A DNA stretch of 5,742 bases from Pseudomonadales bacterium (lineage in GTDB: Bacteria; Pseudomonadota; Gammaproteobacteria; Steroidobacterales; Steroidobacteraceae): contig JAGRJB010000023.1 of NCBI GenBank assembly GCA_020442965.1, positions 1 to 5,742 of the forward strand, read 5' to 3'. A model generated the notes under the pieces. It worked only from the letters and a program-made list of their open reading frames with translations. It had not been told where the DNA came from and made no database searches. Numbering within the stretch: position 1 is the first letter of the stretch; each line of letters starts with the position of its first letter. The position numbers and the translations under genes are program-made. Below are positions 1 through 5,742 of this stretch, piece after piece.

Positions 1-796
1 ACTCCACATTGCCTTGCCGGAACTCGATGTTAGCGAGCCCCATGCCATGGGCACGCGCGTGCCCGTAGCGCAGCATCGGCGCAGCGAGGTCGACGGCAAG
101 CACGCGGCTGGAGGGAAAAGCCGTCGCAATTGGCACCGTGTTGTGTCCTACCCCGCAACCCAGATCCAAAATGCGCGCGGGAACCCAGCCGGGGCGCCGC
201 TGCGCCAGCCACTCGACGACGCCGCGGCCTGCGCCATCGAGATAGCGCCCGAACAGGCCCGTCGTAGTGGCAAACATTCCGGCGTCGTAGTTAGCAGCCG
301 CGGAAACATCGTCTTCAAGATGCTCCGCGTAGTAACTCCCGGGCATGCAGTGATTGTCGATTGCGGATTGGTAGCGCGGCACCGCGGTGGTTGCGTCGAG
401 CTGCAATTGCGTCGAGCCTCGATTCAACGCTCGCGCCCGGTCCCGCAATACCTCTGCTTGACGCAGTACCAATGACCGTCCGGCTTGCTGACGCATCTCC
501 ATTGCGTTGCGGCGCAATGCGCTCCACATCTGGTAGTAAGGGTCGCCACGCATCGCCGCGCGGATCTCGTGACGGTCGCTCGGATCGTGCCCATGCTCGC
601 GACGGTACGCAGGCCTGGCACGACTCTCGTACGCTACCTCGTTACCCGCCACGACAACGTTCGCCATATACTTGTTGAAATTCGCGAGAAAATTGAAGCG
701 CGCAATTTCATCGTGCGTTGCGCTCGGCGACATCGCATGTGGACCCACTTCGGTCCAAGCCGGCGCACAATCGGCCTGAGGTGCTTGCTGTGACAT
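1..796 (-). CDS. Class I SAM-dependent methyltransferase with long N-terminal extension (C-terminus cut by window edge)
   Basis: The minus-strand frame is open from an ATG at 796 to the left edge, giving 265 codons with the C-terminal part missing. Residues 209-217 read ILDLGCGVG, the glycine-rich motif I that binds S-adenosylmethionine. A second strand, VLAVDL (residues 232-237), carries the acidic residue (Asp236) expected to hold the ribose hydroxyls. The methyltransferase fold therefore begins only near residue 200. The first ~200 residues are a separate, probably helical region. It includes FNFLANFNKYM (about 34-44), the DPYYQMW segment (about 85-91) and an Arg/Glu/Gln-rich stretch at about 92-130, and I cannot assign it to a named domain. 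The start is supported by a GAGG ribosome-binding site; ATG at 733 (residue 22) is an alternative. The gene diverges from the MmgE/PrpD operon. The substrate (small molecule or protein) is not readable. The methyltransferase call is firm; a role in the neighbouring pathway is inferred from position only. Confidence 0.88.
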   Translation of the reverse strand, partial: MSQQAPQADCAPAWTEVGPHAMSPSATHDEIARFNFLANFNKYMANVVVAGNEVAYESRARPAYRREHGHDPSDRHEIRAAMRGDPYYQMWSALRRNAMEMRQQAGRSLVLRQAEVLRDRARALNRGSTQLQLDATTAVPRYQSAIDNHCMPGSYYAEHLEDDVSAAANYDAGMFATTTGLFGRYLDGAGRGVVEWLAQRRPGWVPARILDLGCGVGHNTVPIATAFPSSRVLAVDLAAPMLRYGHARAHGMGLANIEFRQGNVE

Positions 797-806
797 ACGC
801 TCTTCG

Positions 807-810
807 CCTC
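807..810 (-). promoter_or_regulatory. Ribosome-binding site (GAGG) of the methyltransferase gene
   Basis: Read on the minus strand, GAGG lies 10 nt before the ATG at 796. This is slightly long spacing but acceptable, and it is the best Shine-Dalgarno match in the divergent region. It favours ATG 796 over the internal ATG at 733. Confidence 0.45.
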
Positions 811-894
811 GAAGCAGTCGAACTCCAGGTTCAAATCCTACACCACACCACGAAGGGCCATGAGCCGCTAGGCGGTCGACTCGCGGTTCACGAG

Positions 895-910
895 CGGCGA
901 CGCGTCGCCG
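895..910. repeat. Perfect 16-bp palindrome (candidate operator)
   Basis: CGGCGACGCGTCGCCG equals its own reverse complement over all 16 bases. It is centred about 27 bp upstream of the ATG at 930, with no gap between the half-sites. It could be a site for a dimeric repressor or activator, or fold as a small hairpin near the mRNA 5' end. In GC-rich DNA some short palindromes arise by chance, so the regulatory role is inference. Confidence 0.4.
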
Positions 911-929
911 ATTGCTAGCATCCAATCGT

Positions 930-2321
930 ATGCCATCGAACGCATCTGCCGATGTCACCGCCGCACTCTCCGAGCATGTGGCATCGGCGAGCTACCATGC
1001 GCTGCCTGACGCCGCCATCCAAGCTGCCAAGACGTTCATCCTTGATTCGTTTGGTGTCGCGCTGTCCGGCACGCGTGTGCCAGCGATGCAGGTCCTACAC
1101 GAGATTGCGGCAACCTGGGGCAAGGGCGACGCGGCGCGAGTCTGGGGCACCGGTGAAGCTTATCCGGCGGCATCGGCGGCGTTCCTGAACGGCTACCAGA
1201 TCCACAACCAGGAGTGGGACTGCTTGCACGAACCCGCGGTTGTGCATCCGATGGCCGTGGTACTCGCAACCCTCATTGCATGGGCGGAATCCGTGAGTCG
1301 TACACGACGCGTCAGCGGTTGCGAACTGATCCTGGGCTGCACGGTGGCGATCGATGTTGCGGCGACGCTTGGCAGTGCCGCCCAGAACCGCTTGCAGTTC
1401 TTTCGGCCCGCGATGTGCGGCGCGCTGGGGGCGACTGCGGGTCTCGCAACCATGCACGGACTCGACGCGCGCACGACCCGCAGCGCGATGGGAAGTTGTT
1501 ATAGTCAGTTGAGCGGCACGATGCAGGCGCACGTCGAGGGCTCACCCGTTCTGCCACTACAAATCGGCTTCAATACTCGCGCCGCACTCAACGCGATCGA
1601 GCTTGCCGCACGCGGCATACTGGGCCCGCTCAACTGGCTCGAGGGGCCGTTTGGATACTTCACGTTGATCGACCCGCAGTGGGATAAGCAACCGTTCACC
1701 GATTTGCGGTTGGGCCAGTGTGTTACCGAACTGTCGCACAAGCCCTTCCCGTCGGGACGCGCGTCTCACGGCGGCGCCGATGGCGTGATCGAATTGCAAC
1801 GCCGACATCGATTCTTGAGCAAGAACGTTGCGGCGGTACGAATATTCGCACCACCGCTCGTGCGGCAGTTAGTGGATCGTCCGCCCAGCGCTGACATGGC
1901 ACCCTCGTATGCACGCTTGTGCCTCCCATATGTGGCGGCCACGGCGTTGCTGCGCGGCACGGTGACGGTTGAAGACTTCGAACCAGCGGCGATCGCTCAG
2001 CCGTCACGACAGGCTTTGGCGATTCGAATCCGGGTGTGCGCCGATGCCAATGCGTCGCACAAGGCACTGGTTCCACAACGGGTAGAAGTCGATCTGACCA
2101 ACGGCTCGCAGCACGCAATCGATCTACCCGCCGTGCTCGGAGCGCCGGGCAGGCCGCTGTCTCGAATACAACATCTTGAGAAGTTCTCCGCGGCAGCGCA
2201 GAGTGGCGCACGCGCGATGTCGCGCGAGCAGATCGATCAACTCGTCGAAGTGGTACAACAACTCGAAGCTTGCGATGACGTAGTCCAACTCGTGGACCGA
2301 CTGATGTTCGTGCCAGCATGA
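930..2321 (+). CDS. MmgE/PrpD family protein (2-methylcitrate dehydratase-like fold)
   Basis: This 463-residue protein has the usual length for the MmgE/PrpD family, which includes 2-methylcitrate dehydratase, cis-aconitate decarboxylase and iminodisuccinate epimerase. The all-helical N-terminal domain is recognisable from TFILDSFGVALSG (residues 35-47) and from the NGYQIHNQEWD...HEPAVVHP segment (87-107). That segment matches the family's N-x(4)-H-x(2)-D-x-D-D...HP active-site region. FFRPAMCGALGA (157-168), LPLQIGF (208-214), the LEGPFGYF segment (237-244) and HKPFPSGRASHGG (270-282) follow in family order. Lys271 sits where the family has a conserved lysine. The positions for the other active-site Lys and one His appear changed to Leu208/Gln211 and Phe-Phe-Arg (157-159), so classical methylcitrate dehydratase activity is doubtful. 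I chose ATG 930; an in-frame TTG at 912 would add six residues, and neither has a good ribosome-binding site. It is the first gene of the three-gene operon. Family is sure, reaction unknown. Confidence 0.92.
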   Translation: MPSNASADVTAALSEHVASASYHALPDAAIQAAKTFILDSFGVALSGTRVPAMQVLHEIAATWGKGDAARVWGTGEAYPAASAAFLNGYQIHNQEWDCLHEPAVVHPMAVVLATLIAWAESVSRTRRVSGCELILGCTVAIDVAATLGSAAQNRLQFFRPAMCGALGATAGLATMHGLDARTTRSAMGSCYSQLSGTMQAHVEGSPVLPLQIGFNTRAALNAIELAARGILGPLNWLEGPFGYFTLIDPQWDKQPFTDLRLGQCVTELSHKPFPSGRASHGGADGVIELQRRHRFLSKNVAAVRIFAPPLVRQLVDRPPSADMAPSYARLCLPYVAATALLRGTVTVEDFEPAAIAQPSRQALAIRIRVCADANASHKALVPQRVEVDLTNGSQHAIDLPAVLGAPGRPLSRIQHLEKFSAAAQSGARAMSREQIDQLVEVVQQLEACDDVVQLVDRLMFVPA

Positions 2322-2337
2322 CCGCGCCCGCAGAGCA

Positions 2338-3738
2338 ATGAACTACCCGACCTACTTTCAATCGGTCGATGCCGAGACGTTACTGAGCGATCATCCGCTC
2401 GCCGCCCAGTTCGAACATACCGTCGCGCGCCGGTCCCGCGATCAGCGCCACCACATTCAGGACCTGCGGTTTCAGAGCTGCCTAGCGCGCGCCTGGGAGA
2501 TTCCGTTCTACCAGCGCCTGTGGAGCGCTACCGGGCTGGCACCGGGCGATGTGCGCAGTCTTGACGACATCCACAAGCTGCCGGTCTTCTCCAAGTCGGA
2601 CCTGATGGCGAGCCTCACCGAACATCCACCGTATGGCGACTATCATGGCATGGAACGCTGGCCATTGGCCGCGAGGCCGCCGGTCGTCGTGCATACCACG
2701 AGCGGCACGACTGGTCGGCCGCAGGTTGTTTTCTTCAGCCCCAAGGCGCGTGAGGTGCAGGCCTTGTTAGTCGCAAGGTCCTGGCAGTTGCACGGAGTAG
2801 TGCCGGGCGACGTGATCCATTCGGTCTACGGCCACGGCATGATAAATGGCGGTCACTTCGTGCGCGAGGCCGCGATTCACTATACTAACTGCTTGTTCCT
2901 TTCAGCAGGAACCGGCAAGGAGACGCGTTCAGTCACGCAGATCGAACTGATGCGAGACATGCGCGTCACGGTATTGGTCGGATTTGTCGACTACATCCGC
3001 CAGCTCGCCGAGACAGCCCGCGACATCGGCTTCGAGCCGGGTCGTGATCTGCCCATCCGGCTCATCTCGGGTCACGTCGGACTCGAAAATCGCGACCGAC
3101 TGTCCCGCGCGTGGGGCGGCGCACAGATGTTCGACTGGTACGGCGTCGCCGACACCGGCCCCATCGCGTCGGAGGCCTCGGACCACGACGGGTTGTATGT
3201 GTATGAAGATGCTCACTATCTCGAGCTGATCGATGAAATGGGCAGCGCTATCACCGACAATCAGCCTGGCGATATGACCGTGACCTCGCTCTATCGCGAC
3301 GACATTTACCCGCTCATCCGCTTCAACACACACGACGTCACTCGGTGGCTGAGCGGCCGATCGTCACTCGGTTGGACGCTGCCGCGGATTGCCGGTGTTC
3401 TCGGTCGCAGTGACGACATGGTGAAGTTGCGCGGCATCAACGTGTATCCACTCGCCCTCGCAGGCATCCTCAACGAGATGCCCGAATTCGCTGGCGAGTA
3501 CATTTGCCGTACCACGCGCGACAGCGGCGGTCGGGATGAGATGGTGGTGCTCGTCGAGGTGCGCGGCGGGATGGTTGGAGACACGGTGCTCGCCGAGCGG
3601 TTTCAGGCACTGCTGTCGCGCCGCGTGGGCATCGAAATCAAGGTCCGGTTGGTAGCCCAGGGCGAAACGGCCGCGCTCACCGAACTCGAGTCACGGCAGA
3701 AGCCCAAACGCCTGCTCGACGAGCGCCACATTGATTGA
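2338..3738 (+). CDS. PaaK-like adenylate-forming ligase (phenylacetate-CoA ligase family)
   Basis: This 466-residue protein is slightly longer than typical PaaK (about 430-440). It should activate a carboxylic acid with ATP to an acyl-adenylate and then, most likely, transfer it to coenzyme A in the cytosol. Visible motifs in order: the phosphate loop TTSGTTGRPQ (residues 120-129), DWYGVADTGP (266-275) in the position of the YGxxE-type adenine-binding motif, YPLIRFNTHDV (324-334) with the ribose-binding Asp333, and GRSDDMVKLRGINVYP (356-371), the hinge motif whose INVYP ending is characteristic of PaaK-type ligases. Near the C-terminus RQKPKR (453-458) resembles the A10 catalytic-lysine motif (K-x-x-R), giving Lys455 as the likely catalytic residue. 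The gene starts 16 bp after the MmgE/PrpD stop and its own stop overlaps the amidase start, so it is co-transcribed. The acid substrate cannot be read; phenylacetate is not implied, since no other phenylacetate genes are present. Confidence 0.9.
   Translation: MNYPTYFQSVDAETLLSDHPLAAQFEHTVARRSRDQRHHIQDLRFQSCLARAWEIPFYQRLWSATGLAPGDVRSLDDIHKLPVFSKSDLMASLTEHPPYGDYHGMERWPLAARPPVVVHTTSGTTGRPQVVFFSPKAREVQALLVARSWQLHGVVPGDVIHSVYGHGMINGGHFVREAAIHYTNCLFLSAGTGKETRSVTQIELMRDMRVTVLVGFVDYIRQLAETARDIGFEPGRDLPIRLISGHVGLENRDRLSRAWGGAQMFDWYGVADTGPIASEASDHDGLYVYEDAHYLELIDEMGSAITDNQPGDMTVTSLYRDDIYPLIRFNTHDVTRWLSGRSSLGWTLPRIAGVLGRSDDMVKLRGINVYPLALAGILNEMPEFAGEYICRTTRDSGGRDEMVVLVEVRGGMVGDTVLAERFQALLSRRVGIEIKVRLVAQGETAALTELESRQKPKRLLDERHID
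3731..3738 (+). promoter_or_regulatory. Stop/start overlap TTGATTGA coupling ligase and amidase
   Basis: The ligase ends GAT-TGA (stop 3736-3738) while the amidase begins TTG-ATT at 3731. The genes therefore share 8 bp in different frames. Only a weak purine-rich stretch (CGACGAG, about 3717-3723) precedes the TTG, so ribosomes finishing the ligase probably help initiate the amidase. The frame upstream has no ATG, GTG or TTG in the ~70 bases I checked, supporting this start. Confidence 0.6.
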
Positions 3739-5080
3739 CACGGGCACGCTAGAGCTCGATGCGATCGCCATCGGCACACAGCTGGCGCGCGGCGATCTCG
3801 CCGCGACCGAGTTGACCCGCTCGTTGCTCGATGCCATCGATCGCGACAACCCGCAGCTGCGTGCCTACACCCATGTGTTCGCGGACCAGGCGCTGCTGAG
3901 CGCGGCGGAATCCGACGCACGTCGAGTCAACGGCGCGGGTCTCGGGCCGCTCGATGGAATCCCGATCGCTATCAAGGGCAATATCGCGGTTGCCGGCTGG
4001 CCGCAGCACGCCGGTCTCGAGTTCCTGCGCACTGCGCCTGCCATGGCGGATGCATTCGTCGTCCGCAGATTGCGAACGGCCGGCGCCATCTTGTTAGGCC
4101 TGACCAACCTGGACGAAGGCGCGCTCGGAGCCGCCGGCGTCAACCCACACTTCGGCACGGTCGCAAATCCCAGAGTCCCGGCGGCGACCACCGGCGGCTC
4201 GAGCGCCGGGTCGGCGGCCGCCCTCGCCGCCCATCTAACCACGCTCGCAATCGGCACCGATACCATCGGCTCTGTTCGCATCCCAGCCTCGTACTGTGGT
4301 CTCACCGCTCTCAAACCCACTTTTGGCGCGATCTCGACCGGCGGCATCGTCGCCACGCACCAGCGCTTCGATCATGTCGGCCCGATGGCCCGTTCGGTGC
4401 GAGATCTTGTCATGCTGCTCGATGCGTTAGTGGGTTGGGATCGCGAATGCCGGGTTTCCTTTCCGCTCAAGTTCCGGGCGCGGAACGCAGGGAATACGCT
4501 ACGGATCGGTTTCATCACGGGGTTCGACGACCTGGCGCCGGATGCGCCGACGATCGAGGGTTACGACCGGGCGATCAACGCCTTGCGCCGCGCGGGACAC
4601 ACGCTTTCACACTTTGACGTCGCACCGTGGCAGCTGCAACAGAGCTACCGCGCAATTTTCGCCCTGTGCGAAATCGAAATGGCACGAGCGCATGCCGGGC
4701 GTCTTGGCACCGCACCGGAATCGTTCTCACCGTCGTTGCGAAAATTGCTGAAATTCGGCCGCAGCCAAACCGGCACCGACATGCAGCGCTATGAATGGCG
4801 TGTGGCACGATTCGTTGCGAACGTTCAGCGAGTCTTCACTGAGATCGACGTCCTCTTGGCGCCCACGACGCCCACCACCGCCTTTCCGTCCGGCGCCGCC
4901 CAGGCGACTAACAGTGCCACCTTCACCTCGATCGCGAGCGCGACGGGTCGGCCCGCCGTTGTCGTCCCCGTCAACGCCGATCCAAAAATCGCGCCGGCTT
5001 CCGTGCAATTGATCGGCCAGGCCGGCAACGACTACGTGCTCTTGAGGTTGGCGCAATCACTCGAAGCGGCAATTTCCTGA
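3731..5080 (+). CDS. Amidase signature (AS) family hydrolase
   Basis: This 449-residue protein belongs to the amidase signature family, which hydrolyses a C-N amide bond to acid plus ammonia or amine. The Ser-cisSer-Lys triad is complete: Lys82 in LDGIPIAIKG (74-83), cis-Ser157 in GGSSAGSAA (155-163), and nucleophile Ser181 in DTIGSVRIPASYCG (177-190). The 75- and 24-residue spacings match other members such as FAAH. GLTALKPTFG and DHVGPMARSV follow as usual, and the C-terminal substrate-pocket segment ATGRPAVVVPV...VQLIGQ (404-430) is intact. It most resembles small bacterial amidases of the GatA/AtzE (biuret hydrolase) type, but I would not fix a substrate. The start is a TTG at 3731 overlapping the ligase stop by 8 bp (TTGATTGA); no ATG or GTG suits the family N-terminus better. 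Translational coupling to the ligase is likely. Without GatB/GatC nearby it is not the glutamyl-tRNA amidotransferase subunit. Confidence 0.93.
   Translation: MIDTGTLELDAIAIGTQLARGDLAATELTRSLLDAIDRDNPQLRAYTHVFADQALLSAAESDARRVNGAGLGPLDGIPIAIKGNIAVAGWPQHAGLEFLRTAPAMADAFVVRRLRTAGAILLGLTNLDEGALGAAGVNPHFGTVANPRVPAATTGGSSAGSAAALAAHLTTLAIGTDTIGSVRIPASYCGLTALKPTFGAISTGGIVATHQRFDHVGPMARSVRDLVMLLDALVGWDRECRVSFPLKFRARNAGNTLRIGFITGFDDLAPDAPTIEGYDRAINALRRAGHTLSHFDVAPWQLQQSYRAIFALCEIEMARAHAGRLGTAPESFSPSLRKLLKFGRSQTGTDMQRYEWRVARFVANVQRVFTEIDVLLAPTTPTTAFPSGAAQATNSATFTSIASATGRPAVVVPVNADPKIAPASVQLIGQAGNDYVLLRLAQSLEAAIS
5032..5080. other. 49-bp tail-to-tail overlap of convergent genes
   Basis: The amidase stop (TGA, 5078-5080) lies inside the end of the minus-strand PuuE-like gene, whose stop (TAG) is at 5032-5034. 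The last 15 amidase residues and the last ~15 residues of the deacetylase-fold protein use the same DNA on opposite strands. There is no room for a conventional intergenic terminator, so the two transcripts should be complementary at their 3' ends. Confidence 0.8.
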
Positions 5081-5742
5081 CGCGTGGCGATCCACACATC
5101 GCGCATCGACGCCGCGTAGCGCAGGAAGCTCTCATACGCGCCGATCCGGCCCGGTCGCCCGATGATCCGAAGATGCACGCCCAGCGACATCATCAGGCGC
5201 TCGCGCCGCGCCGCCTCGGCGTATAACCAATCGAAACTGTCCTTCGCGTACTCGAACCAAGCAGCGGGCGTCAGGGCAGGCGACGACCACAGCTTCATGT
5301 CGTTCGAATCGAGTGCATAAGGCAGAACCAACATGTGAGGTGCGACGCTGCGATCGACCCACGGTTCATCACGACTATAGTCGTCCATGTGATAGAGGAA
5401 GCCCGCCTCGGCTAACAACTGGCGCGTATGCCCGGTGTGCAGATAGCGCGACAGCCAGCCCATCGGTCGACGACCACAGGATTTCTCGATGCTGCGCACC
5501 GCCGCTGCGATGAATTCCCGCTCGACGTCCACGCCCATACCGAGCTGTGCTTGCCATCTGAAACCATGCGCGCAGACCTCATGCCCCTCTGCCACGATGC
5601 GCCGCGCCAACGCCGGGGCGCGCTCGAGTGCGGCGGCCGCTGCGGTGAACGTGCCGCGCATGCGATACTTCGCCAGCAGGTCGAGAACGCGCGGCCCCCC
5701 TTCGCGAATACCGTACTCATAGTTGCTCTCGTTACCAAAGTT
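5032..5742 (-). CDS. Polysaccharide deacetylase-fold hydrolase of the PuuE (allantoinase-like) type, N-terminus cut by window edge
   Basis: The frame is open from the right edge to a TAG at 5032-5034, giving the last 236 residues; the start lies outside. The fold is the CE4 polysaccharide deacetylase barrel: RGTFTAA (visible residues 29-35), then EGHEVCAHGFRW (52-63), GWLSRYLHTGHT, LLAEAGFLYHMDDY, LPYALDSNDM, and SLGVHLRIIGRPGR near the end. True deacetylases have an H-x(3)-H metal pair after the first Asp; here it is His59-Gly-Phe-Arg-Trp63. PuuE allantoinase from Pseudomonas fluorescens is reported to replace the Asp-His-His metal triad by Glu-His-Trp and to work without metal. The His-Trp part is visible here; the Glu partner should lie in the missing N-terminal part. 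A hydrolase acting on a cyclic amide or ureide fits better than sugar deacetylation, but allantoin itself is not proven and no urate or allantoin genes are visible. The 3' end overlaps the convergent amidase by 49 bp. Confidence 0.88.
   Translation of the reverse strand, partial: NFGNESNYEYGIREGGPRVLDLLAKYRMRGTFTAAAAALERAPALARRIVAEGHEVCAHGFRWQAQLGMGVDVEREFIAAAVRSIEKSCGRRPMGWLSRYLHTGHTRQLLAEAGFLYHMDDYSRDEPWVDRSVAPHMLVLPYALDSNDMKLWSSPALTPAAWFEYAKDSFDWLYAEAARRERLMMSLGVHLRIIGRPGRIGAYESFLRYAASMRDVWIATRQEIAASSDCANLKST

Larger units (their letters stand above)
797..929. other. Divergent intergenic region, likely holds both promoters
   Basis: These 133 bp separate the start codons of two divergently transcribed genes, so both promoters should lie here unless they are further upstream inside the coding regions. 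I see no convincing paired -35/-10 hexamers on either strand. The region is rich in short inverted repeats: CTTCG/CGAAG (802-806 with 810-814), CCGC/GCGG (865-868 with 872-875), and a perfect 16-bp palindrome at 895-910. A divergent pair sharing a palindromic site is typical of control by a dimeric regulator, but no regulator gene is visible in the window. Confidence 0.5.

Noticed and set aside
14..475. 153-codon plus-strand open frame opposite the methyltransferase gene
   Set aside because: It is Arg/Ala-rich with no recognisable motif, and the opposite strand encodes a clear methyltransferase. It is a GC-driven shadow frame.
835..840. Possible -10 hexamer TAGGAT on the minus strand for the methyltransferase gene
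   Set aside because: Only four of six consensus matches and no fitting -35 element about 17 bp upstream, so I do not call a promoter.
821..850. tRNA-like 3' end: GGTTCAAATCC resembling a T-arm, followed by ACCACACCA
   Set aside because: Only three pairs of the T-stem form around the TTCAAAT loop, and I found no matching 5' acceptor strand, D-arm or anticodon arm in the preceding ~80 bases. Treated as chance resemblance.
912..929. Upstream TTG start (912) for the MmgE/PrpD gene
   Set aside because: It adds only six residues, has no ribosome-binding site, and would begin directly next to the palindrome; ATG 930 is preferred although its own ribosome-binding site is also weak.
2318..2341. Short frame ATG-ACC-GCG... 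overlapping the end of the MmgE/PrpD gene
   Set aside because: It encodes only seven residues before TGA and is out of frame with the ligase; at most it could act as a coupling leader, with no supporting evidence.
1723..2361. 212-codon minus-strand open frame within the MmgE/PrpD gene
   Set aside because: Highly arginine-rich, no domain signature, and fully antisense to a well-supported gene.
3865..4356. 163-codon minus-strand open frame within the amidase gene
   Set aside because: Composition is Ala/Pro/Arg-rich and it mirrors the amidase catalytic region; no independent coding signal.

Overview
This window looks like chromosomal DNA from a high-GC proteobacterium. A Burkholderiales- or Rhizobiales-type source is my guess from GC-rich codon use, dense gene packing and the feel of the protein families; nothing in the window fixes the taxon. 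It is almost entirely coding. There are no tRNA or rRNA genes, transposases, long repeats or CRISPR arrays.

Layout: (1) Bases 1-796, minus strand: the N-terminal 265 codons of a class I SAM-dependent methyltransferase with a long N-terminal extension. It starts at 796 and runs off the left edge. (2) Bases 797-929: a 133-bp divergent intergenic region with a perfect 16-bp palindrome. (3) Bases 930-5080, plus strand: a tight three-gene operon. It encodes an MmgE/PrpD-family protein, a PaaK-like adenylate-forming ligase (16-bp gap) and an amidase-signature hydrolase (8-bp overlap, TTG start). (4) Bases 5032-5742, minus strand: the C-terminal 236 residues of a polysaccharide-deacetylase-fold (CE4-like) protein of the PuuE allantoinase type. 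It runs off the right edge, and its 3' end overlaps the amidase gene tail-to-tail by 49 bp.

Taken together, the enzymes read as a small-molecule catabolic (or less likely biosynthetic) module. A PuuE-like hydrolase could open a cyclic amide or ureide, the amidase could release ammonia to give a free acid, the PaaK-like ligase could activate that acid with ATP (to a CoA thioester or another acyl transfer), and the MmgE/PrpD protein could do a dehydration, decarboxylation or epimerisation. The divergent methyltransferase may modify a pathway compound. This pathway order is inference; no substrate can be read from the sequence. The main oddities are non-canonical residues at catalytic positions of the MmgE/PrpD protein, the His-Trp signature of metal-independent PuuE in the deacetylase-fold protein, the palindrome, and the antisense gene overlap.
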